This document shows, one piece after another, positions 1 through 11,115 of a DNA stretch of 64,000 nucleotides. The DNA is taken from positions 2,976,001 to 3,040,000 of the forward strand of contig JAGTWJ010000001.1 in the NCBI GenBank assembly GCA_020064725.1, in the 5' to 3' direction. Source of the stretch: Drechslerella dactyloides (lineage: Eukaryota > Ascomycota > Orbiliomycetes > Orbiliales > Orbiliaceae). Made by a program: the position numbers and the translations under genes. Numbering within the stretch: position 1 is the stretch's first letter; each line of letters opens with the position of its first letter. The notes beneath the pieces are model-generated. The model was given only the letters and a program-made list of their open reading frames with translations, did not search any database and was not told the DNA's origin.

Positions 1-1
1 T

Positions 2-700
2 AGCGGCTTCTCCGTTGTCCAAACTTTAGAATACATTTCCGATGCTGTCGATGCAGGAGCCGACTTTGGTTTGCTACTCCCAGCGGCATACTACGGCGCT
101 GCGGCAACCACAAAGGATGTCGTGAAGGGATTCTATGACGAGGTTGCACAAAAGAGCGAGCTACCGATTGTGATTTACAACTTCCCAGGTATATGCAACG
201 GTGTGGATCTCGACTCCGACACCATAGCAGCAATCGCCAAGAGTAACCCAGGGAAAATCGTAGGCGTCAAGTTGACCTGCGGGAGCGTTGCCAAAATCAC
301 AAGACTCACTGCGCAGCTTTCATCGGAGGTGTTTTCAACATTCGGTGGGCAATCAGATTTCTTAATCGGTGGACTCGCGGTCGGGAGCGCAGGATGCGTA
401 GCTGCTTTCTCGAATGTATTCCCCAAAACAATATCGAGGATCTATGAGCTGTATACGGGTGGAAAGGTGTCCGAGGCGTTGGAGCTGCACAGGAAAGCAG
501 CCTTAGCTGAACCTCCGATTAAGTCGGGGATCGCAAGTACAAAGTATGCTGTCAGCCAGTACAGTGCAAAAGATGCTGGGATTGAGAACGCGGAAGAGAA
601 ATTGAAGCCTAGGAAGCCATATTTACCGGTTAATAGCAGCGTGAAAGACACAGTGAGGATGGCGATGGATGATTTGGCCAAAATTGAGAGAGGTATTTAG
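2..700 (+). CDS. DapA-family (dihydrodipicolinate synthase-like) aldolase, 5'-truncated by the window edge
   Basis: The frame is open from base 2 to a TAG at 698-700, and no start is visible, so the gene begins before the window. The 232 residues match the C-terminal two thirds of the class I aldolase TIM barrel of the DapA/NAL family. The VIYNFP segment carries the tyrosine of the proton relay. About 40 residues later, GVKLTCG carries the lysine that forms the Schiff base with a 2-oxo acid. FSTFGGQSDFLIGGLAVGSAG matches the glycine-rich beta-7/8 region. Fungal relatives include 2-keto-3-deoxy-L-galactonate aldolase (pectin catabolism) and 4-hydroxy-2-oxoglutarate aldolase. Fungi make lysine by the aminoadipate route, so a true dihydrodipicolinate synthase is unlikely. 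The substrate cannot be decided here. The protein is probably cytosolic. No intron is seen in this part. Confidence 0.88.
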   Translation, partial: SGFSVVQTLEYISDAVDAGADFGLLLPAAYYGAAATTKDVVKGFYDEVAQKSELPIVIYNFPGICNGVDLDSDTIAAIAKSNPGKIVGVKLTCGSVAKITRLTAQLSSEVFSTFGGQSDFLIGGLAVGSAGCVAAFSNVFPKTISRIYELYTGGKVSEALELHRKAALAEPPIKSGIASTKYAVSQYSAKDAGIENAEEKLKPRKPYLPVNSSVKDTVRMAMDDLAKIERGI

Positions 701-1074
701 TAGATAAATATCCTTTCAATATATGTATCCCATTTATGTATAAAGGTATCTTTAGGTTTGAGAACACAACTGATAGAACATTTAGAACATCCATCTCGGC
801 ATAACTATCAAACATCTCCAACTAATTTGAGAAAGTCATAGCACAGTAGCTTGATTGAGTTTAACAGTGTACGCGCAGATAGGTTTAAGTAACAGGGAGG
901 GGCGATAACTTTATCTATATTTACTAAACCGAATAAACTGCACGATACCATGTACAAAACCAAATACACCGTACATATACATATATAACCCACCCAAACC
1001 GTAAATGCCACCACGGGATACTTATACAAGAGATGTTGATATAACCCAGCATATCGTCCCGACGGTCGTAAAAC
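701..1074. other. convergent intergenic spacer
   Basis: This AT-rich spacer lies between the 3' ends of the aldolase gene and the GT61 gene. It holds the two 3' untranslated regions. No gene or repeat was recognised. Confidence 0.6.
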
Positions 1075-2592
1075 TCAATCCAGCACGGCCCCGTTGGCCC
1101 TCATTATCCGCTCCTGCACCGCAGCCACCGCATCGCCAACCGTATGCAGAAATACCTCCTCGTCAATCTCGACGATATCCGCCAGACCGTTCTTCTTCTC
1201 GTTCGGCTTCTCCGTCGCGGGCATACTCGAATACTCGACCCCGCGCATCCGCGCGAGACTCTCAAAGCTAACCGGCCTGCCCGGCTCCGGCCGCAGCATC
1301 TCGACGAGGGCACCGCCCGGTTTTAGAAACATCGCATGCGTGAATTCCGCGCCGGTGAGGCCGACGAGCACGTCTGTGGCCTGCACGAGCTGGATCTGCT
1401 GCGTGACGTTCATGGCGTCCACGTTGTGCGCGTAGACGTCGGCGGTGGGGAACGCCTGGTGCAGTCGTTTTATGATCTTCCGCTGGTGAAGGATCATGCG
1501 GTAGCGCGGCCGGATGAAGATGCTGACGCGGATGATCTTTTTCCAGCTGGGTTCCGGGGGGCCCTGGACGCCGTAGAAGGCGACGGCGCGGTCGACGAAG
1601 CTGTTGAGAAGGCTGGAGCGATCGCAGGTCTGCGAGCGCCAGTGGTCTTTCCAGAACGGGTGGCCGCCGCCGGCGAGGGGCAGGATCACGGACTTGTAGC
1701 AGCCGCGCGCGAGGGAGGTTGTGTTTGCGGGTGGGCGGCCGGTGACGAGGCGCCAGAGGTCGAAGATTGGGGAGGCGTGGAGTTCGGATGACATGTTTTC
1801 CATGTAGATTTGCACGTCGGTGCCGTCCCAGCTGTCGCCGCCGGGGAGCGTCGTCAGTCCGATCACGTCGCGGGCGGGTTTCGCCCGCCTGAGAATGTCG
1901 ATGGTCAGTCGCGCGGACCATATTTCCAGCATCGAGTGCCAGATGTCGCCGGTGCCCTCGAGCTTGACCACCATGATTGGCGGGTGGCATTCCCCGGCTT
2001 CCGGCGACGACGACGCGGCGTTCAGGTGGATGGTTTGAAGCTGCTCGCCGACGCCCGTGTGGTTGAAGTACGACCGGAACCGCTGCGGGGCATCTACGGC
2101 GTCCTGCCGTTCGGCGACGGGACGGCAGGCGACGCTCCATCCCGTCCGCGGCTCGACCGTGCTCTGACGATGGGAAGCCGGTGGCGCATCGATATCGGCG
2201 GAGTCGCGCCGTGATCGCGCGGCCGCTGGCGTCTTGACGCCAACCCCCGGCGGATTGTAGACGGCGTTCGCGAGGACGCAAAAGTTATCGGCCTTCTCCT
2301 CGAGATCCGTCTGGAAGCAGACCATCGACGCCTGCCCGGCGACAGGGGGACACGACACCGTCCAGGTGCTCGCAAAGCTGTCGAGGTAGCGCCGTCCCGC
2401 GACATTGGAGCACCAGCCTTCCTCCTCTTCGGCGTCCTCCCCTGCGGAATGGTCGCCATCCGGTCCGCCGGCTGTCGTGGTAAGCGGCGGCAGCGCAGGC
2501 GTCAGGCGGTAGACCGACAGATGACTCGATGCGAGGAGGAGCAGGACGACCGCGACGCAGGCTGCCGTCAGCGGGCGCTTCAGAAGAGGCAT
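1075..2592 (-). CDS. GT61/DUF563-type glycosyltransferase, type II membrane protein
   Basis: Intronless 505-residue protein. The start is the ATG at 2592, not the in-frame GTG 15 nt upstream. Residues 1-10 are basic and are followed by a hydrophobic anchor (AACVAVVLLLLASSHLSV), giving type II Golgi/ER topology. A variable stem follows. The catalytic part spans roughly residues 190-490 and shows GT61 hallmarks: a histidine-containing segment GTGDIWHSMLEIWSA, a long GCYKSVILPLAGGGHPFW stretch, IFIRPRYRM, and near the C-terminus DVLVGLTGAEFTHAMFLKPGGALVEML, which corresponds to the family's VGxHGAGLTN...PG..VVE signature. In this copy the usual histidine of GxHGAG is threonine (GLTGAE). GT61 enzymes transfer xylose or GlcNAc, for example in EOGT-like protein glycosylation. 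Donor and acceptor are unknown here. Confidence 0.8.
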   Translation of the reverse strand: MPLLKRPLTAACVAVVLLLLASSHLSVYRLTPALPPLTTTAGGPDGDHSAGEDAEEEEGWCSNVAGRRYLDSFASTWTVSCPPVAGQASMVCFQTDLEEKADNFCVLANAVYNPPGVGVKTPAAARSRRDSADIDAPPASHRQSTVEPRTGWSVACRPVAERQDAVDAPQRFRSYFNHTGVGEQLQTIHLNAASSSPEAGECHPPIMVVKLEGTGDIWHSMLEIWSARLTIDILRRAKPARDVIGLTTLPGGDSWDGTDVQIYMENMSSELHASPIFDLWRLVTGRPPANTTSLARGCYKSVILPLAGGGHPFWKDHWRSQTCDRSSLLNSFVDRAVAFYGVQGPPEPSWKKIIRVSIFIRPRYRMILHQRKIIKRLHQAFPTADVYAHNVDAMNVTQQIQLVQATDVLVGLTGAEFTHAMFLKPGGALVEMLRPEPGRPVSFESLARMRGVEYSSMPATEKPNEKKNGLADIVEIDEEVFLHTVGDAVAAVQERIMRANGAVLD

Positions 2593-2890
2593 GGGAGCTG
2601 GTCCCACGTTGACGGTACCGTTGGTTGCTAGCTGGATCAGGCAGCCGTGCTTCAGATCTCGGGCTAGTCTCTGACAGCTGACCGATCTCGGGAGACTAGT
2701 GCTGTGCTACCAGCTTGCCGCGCGAACTTGGGTTAGCGTGCCCGTTGCCGATGGAATCGAATGTTCATTTAAATCGAAACGACGATTCGAAGGATCGCAC
2801 TCGGTCGCCGGAGCTAGCGCGCTCGAGACGAGAAATCTGGGATTTAGAGTTTGTGGGGTATGGAAGATGTCTGACAAAGGACGGCTGTCT

Positions 2891-2904
2891 GGTTTACGAG
2901 ACAA
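2891..2904 (-). repeat. dispersed TTGTCTCG-type repeat, copy 1
   Basis: On the minus strand this reads TTGTCTCGTAAACC. The neighbouring bases also match the other copies: CCAGAC follows the core on that strand. Confidence 0.5.
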
Positions 2905-3753
2905 GACATCCGAATCAAGAGTACGAAACTCCAATGTAAGATATTACGAAGCTAGCACGTTATATAAGTAAGTATATAGGATCCCGTAGTACAGCTAGAA
3001 GCCATGTAGAAATGCGAATCCGCTAGTTTATATGGGAGACTGCTATTGAAAAAAAAAAAACAATTTTTGGAATTCTTTTTTCAATAAGACCCCTCAAAAA
3101 CAAAAGATATCATCCCACTCCTTTTTCTTATCACCGAAAACGCTTTGGTTTTGTGGCTGGACAAGCCGGTTGTTGTGAGGATCTCGAGGGCATCGCTATA
3201 ATAATCTTACCCTTCGGAAACCACTCTCGGGAGCGTTATAGAATTGACGACCGGCCAGATATCTCTTCTTTGTCTGCCAAAATTTCGCATATTCACATGG
3301 CTTCTACCTGTATATACTAGATATACCATAGGTGGCGCAAAGTTGTCCACACCAAATTACCCCAGAATCATACTTACATCAATCGCTGCAATCCAGCCTG
3401 TGCCCACGAAATTACGCGAATGCCGCGAGCCGACTTGGCAGCGTTAAAAGTCGTTCGTTTGCCGTGTGTAATAAACTGCTGGCGAGCGATAGACTCGAGC
3501 TACAGATGCCATACCGCCGCCACCATCACATTTGCGGAGACACAATGCATTGTTCCATTTAATTTCACTGTGCAGGAAACGAGTCATTACTCTCGAGGCC
3601 ATGATTCATGCACGGTTCGATAAGAGCGCGGAAATATAAAGGGGCGTTTAACGCACACTCCCTCTGATAAAGCACTGTTCGTATGCGGTTAATCTTGTAT
3701 TACCCGAGTCTGCGTGTGCCCATTCAATCAAATTGGAAATTAGACCCACAGAC

Positions 3754-3767
3754 TTGTCTCGTAAACC
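3754..3767 (+). repeat. dispersed TTGTCTCG-type repeat, copy 2
   Basis: This copy reads TTGTCTCGTAAACC, the same core as copy 1 in the opposite orientation. It lies 19 nt before an inverted copy, so the pair could form a short hairpin. Confidence 0.5.
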
Positions 3768-3783
3768 GAAGGCATCTAGATAT

Positions 3784-3799
3784 CTGGCTTGCGAGACAA
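3784..3799 (-). repeat. dispersed TTGTCTCG-type repeat, copy 3
   Basis: On the minus strand this reads TTGTCTCGCAAGCCAG, identical over 16 nt to the copies at 37255-37270 and 53487-53502. Confidence 0.55.
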
Positions 3800-3929
3800 C
3801 CACAGACGACAATTCGCCAATTCAACAAAAGCAACACCCTCTACCAATGCCCATATATATACTTACTTACTTACTTGTATATATGCAACCCGGGCATCAC
3901 CATCCAATCTGCAATACCAAGATCCTGGC

Positions 3930-3960
3930 CTCGCAAGCCAAACTCACACAGTTCCACAAG
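3930..3960 (+). repeat. 31-nt repeat sharing the CTCGCAAGCC core
   Basis: This stretch matches 45570-45600 at 27 of 31 positions, including the exact block CACACAGTTCCA. It starts with CTCGCAAGCC, the core of the dispersed family, but has a different right flank. Confidence 0.45.
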
Positions 3961-4188
3961 ACTTTAAGATCAACGGAATTAATATACAAGGCGTCAACGA
4001 GATTCGGAGTCTGCCGGGAAATCGACTGTATGCATGCTCGTATATTCAAACCTACCATATAGGCCACCACCACCACCACCATATTACTAATAGCTATACA
4101 CCTAGCTAGGTAGGCAGCATGCAGTTCATCCATTCTATAGAGCATCTGGATAGCATCCGGATAACCGGCTATCCGCTTCGCCGCCAAA

Positions 4189-4213
4189 GGAAGGCGTCTG
4201 GCTTGCGACACAA
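4189..4213 (-). repeat. dispersed TTGTCTCG-type repeat, copy 4 (25-nt version)
   Basis: The 25 nt from GGAAGGCGTCTGG to the end of GACACAA differ by one base from 37246-37270 and 53478-53502, at the C of GACACAA. Confidence 0.55.
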
Positions 4214-4523
4214 ATATCCCTCCTTAAGAAAATTATATCGGTATGTATTAAGCAAGTCCCTCCGAAAGGCTTGTCTCCATAAAAATTAAATAGACGTGGA
4301 ACATTACAAGCAGAACTGGAGTATTTTCGTCGGGGTGCATTAGACGCCTCTTTGTCAGTGTGTGATAACTCGAGAGTAGGATAGCTCTTCAATAACGATG
4401 CAAACAGCATGGTCGACGTCAAACCCCTGTCGCAGTTCCAAAGCATGCGTAACCTTGAGGCCACACATCCATCTGTGTATATTGGATCACGGCATCCGAG
4501 ATGACGGAATTTAAAGCTCTATC

Positions 4524-4537
4524 TTGTCTCGTGGACC
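4524..4537 (+). repeat. dispersed TTGTCTCG-type repeat, copy 5
   Basis: This copy reads TTGTCTCGTGGACC and is followed by AGA, as in the longer copies. Confidence 0.45.
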
Positions 4538-5008
4538 AGAAATTGGATGCGCGTAGTATCTAGGTCAGTGTCTAGCATTGAGGCTACCTTTCCGTACAGA
4601 ATAGTACCAGACCAGGAAGAGCAAGTTAACGAGGCCATCCAGAATGTCGTTCTCAAAGTTCCAACAGCACACGTGTACACAATCAATTTAATTGCCTCTA
4701 CATTATATCCATCTTCTCATTTTATTTTATTTTCTATTCGTTGAAATCAGAACATCCCAGATAATAGTATCTTCGAGAAACTGTCCAGAACCCAAAACAT
4801 TTACACATACCAAAAAGACTCATCTTGTGCCAACTTCTAGTCTACGAAACATGTCGGCGTTGAGGGATCCAAACCTTCTCACCAGAAAGTTCCTCTCTCC
4901 GAGCATATATATTATTACGGTGATATGTTCGGATCATAATATCAGTATCCTCATGCTCGTCATCCCGCACCTGCATCCTTCCATGCGCCGGCTAATCAAT
5001 CGACCACG

Positions 5009-6087
5009 ATGGCTTCTGAACCTTACCTCATAACAAGTTACACACGATGCACTCTCAAAGACGATGAAAGTTTTCCAGCTCCCGGCACACTCATCAGATT
5101 GTGCCTTCCGCGCTTCATCAACGTTCCGGGTTCCGACCCGTCATCATCGCAAAGTTCGACATCCTGTACACCCGAGATGCCCGATCTCTCTGGTACCCAC
5201 CTCGCCATAGTCAAGGATGCTTCCTCGGTCGACAACGGCTTCATCGTCGCCATATATCCAATAATGTCATTCTCCAAGCATCGTCAGCTACCCGCTGCCG
5301 ACAGAGTCAAAAGAAATCCAACGCTCTCCCCCACAGACAGATTCCTCCTGTTTCCGTTGCCTCATCTTAAACAAGATCTCTCTTTGGAAGCCGGGTGGCG
5401 TCAACCCGAAACTCCTGAGGAATTCGGTGAGCCTTTGGACTGCGGCCGATGGATAAATAGCCGGCCCGCGTGGCTTTGGGCCAGCATCCAGGTATTCGAG
5501 CTTGCCTACGGACAACGGGTAAGCCCCCGATATTAATTATACTCCGCAACATTAACACACTCCACAATCCATAACCGCTGATGAGAATGCTCCCGGGCTA
5601 GTATTTCGTCCCTGTTCCTCATGTTGCTGTTTCCAGCTCCGAACTGGCACGTATATACTCGTACATCCGCGCTAGAAGGCGTGCCTTTGCACAGACCGTA
5701 CAAGAGTACATCGGCCGCTCGGCTCATCGTGGTGGCCCGTCAGAGCCCCATAGCCCATCTGTACGTTCCAGCGATAAGGACAATCCTTCATCCAGTAACC
5801 ACAAGTTAATCCCACTTGGTGACTCTTTCATCATAACACCAATCGAGAATACACTCTCCGGACGCTAACGTAGCTGACTGAAATAAGAAAACGATGGGAA
5901 GAATTTCCCCAACGATGACGACGCATGGCCGACATCTGAAGACGAAATGGAACTGCTCGATTACCTCCGCTCCCCGGACCGAAATGATCTGGCCGCGTAT
6001 TATCACAGCCCATCCGCTGAGAATGATCGAGCATACGATAGTTCGAGAGTTACAGCCTGGCTTGAAGATATACGACGTTGTTCATGA
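5009..6087 (+). CDS. unrecognised 308-residue protein, three exons
   Basis: Exons are 5009-5518, 5602-5818 and 5888-6087. Intron 1 (83 nt) starts GTAAGC and ends CTAG in phase 0. Intron 2 (69 nt) starts GTGACT, has GCTAAC/GCTGAC branch candidates and ends ATAAG in phase 1. Together the exons give one frame that ends at a TGA, which is strong evidence for a real gene. The product has no signal peptide and no membrane segment. The first 175 residues look globular (GTLIRLCLPRF, HLAIV, FIVAIYPIMSFSKH, FLLFPLP). The basic segment RARRRAFAQTVQEY starts exon 2's second half. The tail is acidic and serine-rich (DDDAWPTSEDEMELLDYL) and could be disordered. I do not recognise the family and assign no function. 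Expression and exact splice sites are not proven. Confidence 0.6.
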
Positions 6088-6754
6088 ATACAGCTTTCCG
6101 CAGCAGTTCCAACGTGATCTTGAGACATTTAATATTTGCTGGCGTTTCGCTGGGAGTGACAATGTCTATAATTTCGAATAGTATAATAAAGTAGGCCTGG
6201 TTTTCTTAATAACAATCTTTATTTACATTTAGACGGTTGAAGACGTATGATCAGCACCATCTCGCAATAGAGTCCCACAATATTATAACAGCAACGTGGT
6301 AAGTCGACAGCCCTACAACCCTACAGCCCTAGAATCCGCCAGATCATCCCCACAGGATTTAGACACAGAGCGGACCCTCAACATTGGATATATTATCCTA
6401 AACGCCACCTAAACGGATGAGAGAATTTTAATATAAAGCAGCATCCACCATGGCCAATACGGATCATCCCACTCGCCTTCAGTCGCCCAGTAATAACAAG
6501 GAATTACTAACTATCGCAAAATTTGTGCACGCAGTGTTATCGGCAGCTGAGGCTAGAGCCGATTAAAAAATTACCGCTCATTACTTACATTCATGTATAT
6601 ACACTCATTTATAATTAATGCAAGCAGCCAGGAATGGCTCGTTTATTTGCAAAAAAAAAAAAAAAAGTCGCACCCACGATGTTATATACGTGTGTATATC
6701 CATATAGCGACACAGGGGGTTGACGGAGTTGACTAAGCTAGCTTGTGGAATGGC

Positions 6755-6768
6755 TGCATGCGCATGCA
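6755..6768. repeat. perfect 14-nt palindrome
   Basis: The sequence TGCATGCGCATGCA equals its own reverse complement. An identical copy is at 63701-63714 and a 12-nt core copy at 20896-20907. Confidence 0.5.
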
Positions 6769-7365
6769 ACCATCACGAAAGGCGGTGTCGTATCGAGCCT
6801 CGCGGTAGAATTGACATTATTGCAATCCCTTGCGGGCCGTTAAGACAGCCGACCCGTCAATCTGATTACCAAGTATCTTGTAACTATCCATCTCAATTGA
6901 ATATTTGCAATTTTAACGACAATTTCCTCATGACAAGAACACGACTTAGATCGCTCGAATTGATCATGGTTCAAAAGCACTGGCTACTCACAAATGCTAT
7001 CAACATGACTTGTAATCATATCACTCATTGAAAACTATAAACAAGTAAAGAACACAAGCTCAAAATCAAAGGTACACTCAAAACGTACACGGCTTCAAGT
7101 ACTGTGCAAAACCCGCCTGTCTGTGCAAGCTAATACAGAAAAGTGCAAACAACCCACAGCAGCCGTGACAATCTTGCTTGCTTGCTAGCCAGCTTTCACT
7201 TATGCATGCGTGCGTGCGCGCCCTGTTCTAGCGATACGTGCAGATACACATACACGACGCTACCCGCCTCGCCTCTATTCCCACGCTCACAATGATCGAA
7301 AACGTACACGTACATACATATACGTCATGCACGGAAGCAAAGAGAGAAACAGAGCAAAAGAGTTA

Positions 7366-7398
7366 AAAAGAAAGAAAGAAAGAAAGAAAGAAAGAAAA
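7366..7398 (+). repeat. AAAG microsatellite
   Basis: About eight tandem AAAG units, followed by more A/G-rich sequence, lie just downstream of the stop codon of the F-box gene. Confidence 0.85.
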
Positions 7399-7491
7399 AA
7401 GTTAGAGAGAAAAGAGAAAAGAGTGGGAGGGAGAAGAGAGAAAACGAATGTCTATCGTGCCACCGTCATTCTCTGTGATACAATTCCACTC

Positions 7492-9472
7492 TTACAAAGC
7501 GCATATGCACTGTGTCCCCGTCGGGTCGAGCTTCGTGAACCTGCCGTTCCACGGATACGCCACGAAAAAGTCCCTAATCACCACCTCAGTCAGCACGCCC
7601 TCCACGAACACAAATTCGAACCAAAAGGGGGCAAGAAGAAGAATATACGTACTTGGGCTTCGCCAACGTCACGCTCGCATCGAGCCCCTCGCGCATCGCC
7701 TTCATCTCCCGCTCAGTCAGCTTGACCACGACCCTCTCACCACCGTACTCCTCCCCGTCGTTATATGTGATTTCGTTCCGCAGATTGCTCTTGAAGTTCT
7801 TGTGCACCTCCAGGAACGCACCTAGGTCGTTCACGTCCTGGAACGGCTGCACTGTCTTATCCGTCATCGTGTACGTGTTCACGTGAGCCGACCGCTCGTG
7901 GCATCCGATGTACGTTAGCCCTACGTCCTGCATTGCGTTCAGCTTCTTGCGGCGCATATCAATGTTATCGAGATACGCTTCCAGATTCTTGTATTCTTCC
8001 TCCGTGAAGGTGACGTAGAGCTTGCGCAAACTGGATCCCTGGAGCGTTTGCGACTGCACCTGCAGCACGTCGTGCAGCGCGTGCAGGCTCTCATTGTCGA
8101 TTTCGGTCTCCAAACGGTGCAATTTGGGCAGGCGGCAGATCTTCTCCCAGAAGAAGCGGATGTCGTCGAACCCGCTTAGCGGCTCTTCGATCCAGAGGCT
8201 GCGTAGGTTGCGGAGGAGGACTTGGCCGTCGGCGTGGTTGCCCATGAAGCCGAGGATGAAGGTGGGCAGACCGCTGGGGCGGTACGTGTTGACGGTGAAC
8301 GTCTCGAGCGTGCGCATGTCGACGGCATTGAGGATGGCCTCGACCTTCTTGGGCAGGTCGATGAAGAAGGTGATGTCCAGCAGCTGCAGTTTGAGTTTTT
8401 TGTCCTCCTCGCCGCGCCCGAGCCAGTTGTCGAAGACGTCGAAGGGGGACAGGCCCTGCTTGGCGGCGATCACCAGCTCCCGCAACGTGCCCTTCACGCA
8501 CCATAGAAGGCTGCGCAGCTTGTCCGTTTCCAATCGTGTAAGCCAGAGAAAGTGCAGGGTGCGGATGTTGGCGAGCACAGGTCCCATGGGTCGCATCGGC
8601 AACCCGTCGGGCAGAAGAGGCGGCAATTTGGCGTACAGGCAGTCGACGCTGGAGACGTCCTCGAAGATGAGCTCCTGCATCGCGACGGGCTTGGAGTCCG
8701 AGTCGTTCAGCTTTGTCAGCATACTATCCAGCAAACTGTTATCGTCGGAGCAGCACATCGCATAGCGGAAGCTGATCAGCTTCTTCATCGAGGCCAGCTG
8801 GATGACGGGCTCGATCGTCAGCGTCGTGCAGTCCGAGTGCCGACATTCGTTCGTAATAACAACCGTCCGGGTGAACTGCACGTATGGTTTGAGCTTGTCT
8901 TCATCGTCATCGTCGAAATACGCGGAGACGATATCCGCATCCGTGTTAACCGAGGCCATGTAGCGATAGTTGCACCAGTACGGCTTCAAGACCGGGAAGA
9001 TCCCCACCGCGTGGCGTACAGGGAGCTTCCGCGTGCGGTACTTGGCCATCGATCGCTTTTTGGCGCGTTCCCGACGCACCGCTGGGTCCATAGGATCCAC
9101 GGTTGCGGTGGCGGCGGCAGAGGAGGCGACGGCGGTTTCGCTATCGACGTCATCATCTTCGTTGGCGGCGTCAACGTCGCTACCGACAGTGGGGTGCGGC
9201 TGTAGTTGGAGACAGTGGGTTTGCAGTCCGATGGAAGAGTAGAGGATCGGGGTAGCCCATTCGCGGAATTTGATGCAGGTACGGGCCGCGACGGTGAGGC
9301 CGTGAACGTCCCGAAGGTCGTGCATGGACTGAAAGATCTGAAGCCATATTTCCGCCGGGATCATGTGCAGATAGTCGATATCGGCTCCCTTGCCCTTCCC
9401 TTTCTCGAGGGTGGAGGCGACGAGGGTGGAGGCGAACGACGTAGTCGAGGCGGACGGCGTTTCGGCAGACAT
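7492..9472 (-). CDS. F-box protein
   Basis: Exons on the minus strand are 9472-7653 and 7573-7492, giving 633 residues. The intron (79 nt) has donor GTACGT, a GCTGAC branch site and a TTAG acceptor. Removing it replaces an arginine-rich read-through with DFFVAYPWNGRFTKLD and an earlier-looking, clean stop. The start is the ATG at 9472; the frame extends to a GTG at 9529 without another ATG. An F-box-like motif lies near residues 32-75 (MIPAEIWLQIFQSMHDLRDV...ARTCIKFREWATPILY). The remainder is leucine-rich with irregular repeats (FLWLTRL, LRELVI, LRNLRSLWIEE, LPKLHRLETEI), as in fungal F-box/LRR proteins. An acidic DDDD/EDD stretch and a basic RRERAKKRS segment separate the two parts. Such proteins are substrate adaptors of SCF ubiquitin ligases; the substrate is unknown. 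Confidence 0.78.
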
Positions 9473-11115
9473 GTTCGCCGGACGGGAGACGGGACCGGTT
9501 ACCGGCGCTTCAGTCGAGCTTTGTGTCACAGAGATAGCGAGCGTAAGCTGATGCCATTGGTTTCATCACCAGCCTTGTCGGAGCGGAGATTGGGGACGCA
9601 CCAGGAAGGAAGGAAGGACTTACCCGCTTGCTGTGCTGCTTTCTGGTACAACCTCCATTTCCATCTTCACCAACGCCACGAACAAACGCCAGCAGGGTCC
9701 GAAGCAGCGTGGAACAAACGAATGAAGGAACGAAAGTGACAATCGAGACGATGTTAGATGGCACCGCCGACGAAAAAAGAGCTGAATGCAGCCAGAGAGG
9801 AGGGCCGGAGAATAAAAAAAAAGAGAAAGAGGACGCAGGAAGTCAAGCCCCTGAGGAACAAGCTGAGACCAGAGCTACAGACCGAAGACTGAAGCAGCGA
9901 GCTAACAGAGCTGAGGATCCTGCTCTTCAGGGAACCAAGGAGTGGGGATTTGCAAACAGGCTGGAGGTATCGAATCGGCGTAAGTAGACCAGCCCGGCCC
10001 GGGAAACGTCAACTGCAGCAGGGAACCTGCTCTGTGTGAGGCCAGTTAGCCGCATGCCATGCCATTTGCGCAGGTTGGATACCGGGGACGCACCAGATAC
10101 GAGGCTGCCAGGCTCTTCCCGGACACGGTATCCTGCTCTTTCGGCCTCCCGTCCTGCCAGCTTGTTCAGCCGAGCGAGAGCGATAGTCTGGCGCCACGGC
10201 TGCAGGCCGTCCGTCAAGCGTGGGCTACCCGTATCAGATAAGCCTGGTCGCGGCGGCCTGCTGAAAGCCGCCAACCGGAGCAAGTCAGCAAGCGAGCGAA
10301 TGCATACGGCACGATTGCACGGAGTGTCGATACCGATGTGAGGGCTGAAGTCGAGCTTGTGGCTGGTGAGATCGTGGCTCGTTCTTTCGAGTGTATTCGA
10401 GCTGGATCTGTGCCTCCGGGTCTTTTGACACGTCGACGCGTGAAGGCTGCTTACTAAGCATTCACGGCTCCCGACGACGCCGCGACACGCCCACTTGGCC
10501 TCCACACTGCCGCGCTTCACACGATGTCATATATCATGACTTCAACGGCGAGCCTCGGCGTCTGCTCCGAGACCAAACTCGATATAGATATGTGTGATCA
10601 CAGCTCCAAATACTCCAACTGACAAGTTTACAGCGAATTATACTAGCGAATATTGTAGTTCTACTAACCAAGATGTATATTACCGTTCCAAGGAAATTTT
10701 GAAAGCAAGATCGCAGCGTAAATGAATGTGGCGCCCAGTTTATAGCTGATAAGTAATTTTGTGACCGCATGCATGTCCTTCCTTCCCTCCGCCCATAAAC
10801 GACCGTGCGAGAATAATATATGATGAAGCAACAAGAGACGTGGAACCTAACCAACCATGCATGCATAAAACATATGGCTGACCCCGCAAAGCGGTCGGAT
10901 CATCCGAGAGAAAAGGAAAAGGAAATAAATGGTATGATGATATGCTACTAGTATATGAACAAGGAGAAGGAAATAAGATGGTCAGGTGGCGACGACGGAC
11001 CTCCCTCGTGAGATAAAGGTTGGATCCGTACGTCAAAAGAAAGACAAAAGAGAAGAAAAAAGATAACGCCTATACTACACCTCCGCAACTACTGCCATCT
11101 CTATAACTCTTCCCC
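9473..11115. other. intergenic region
   Basis: This is the upstream region of the F-box gene and the downstream region of the WSC gene. Several short open frames exist on both strands, the longest about 200 codons at 9927-10520 minus. None shows domain features, a signal peptide or splice continuity. Nothing else was recognised. Confidence 0.5.

Larger units (their letters stand above)
2593..5008. other. intergenic region with several copies of a dispersed short repeat
   Basis: 2.4 kb separate two divergently transcribed genes, and no convincing coding frame was found. The region contains five copies of the TTGTCTCGYRRRCC family (listed separately), a poly-A run near 3050 and short TATATA tracts. 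The short open frames here have neither splice continuity nor coding-like composition. Confidence 0.55.
6088..7491. other. intergenic region
   Basis: This region between convergent genes shows no supported coding sequence. It contains a poly-A run near 6650, a perfect palindrome at 6755-6768 and an AAAG microsatellite at 7366-7398. Confidence 0.5.

Noticed and set aside
1336..2214. Plus-strand frames inside the GT61 gene
   Set aside because: They are shadows of a GC-rich coding region whose minus-strand protein carries a clear GT61 signature.
9927..10520. 197-codon minus-strand frame
   Set aside because: It has an Arg/Ser-rich random-like composition, with no conserved motif, signal peptide or intron continuity.
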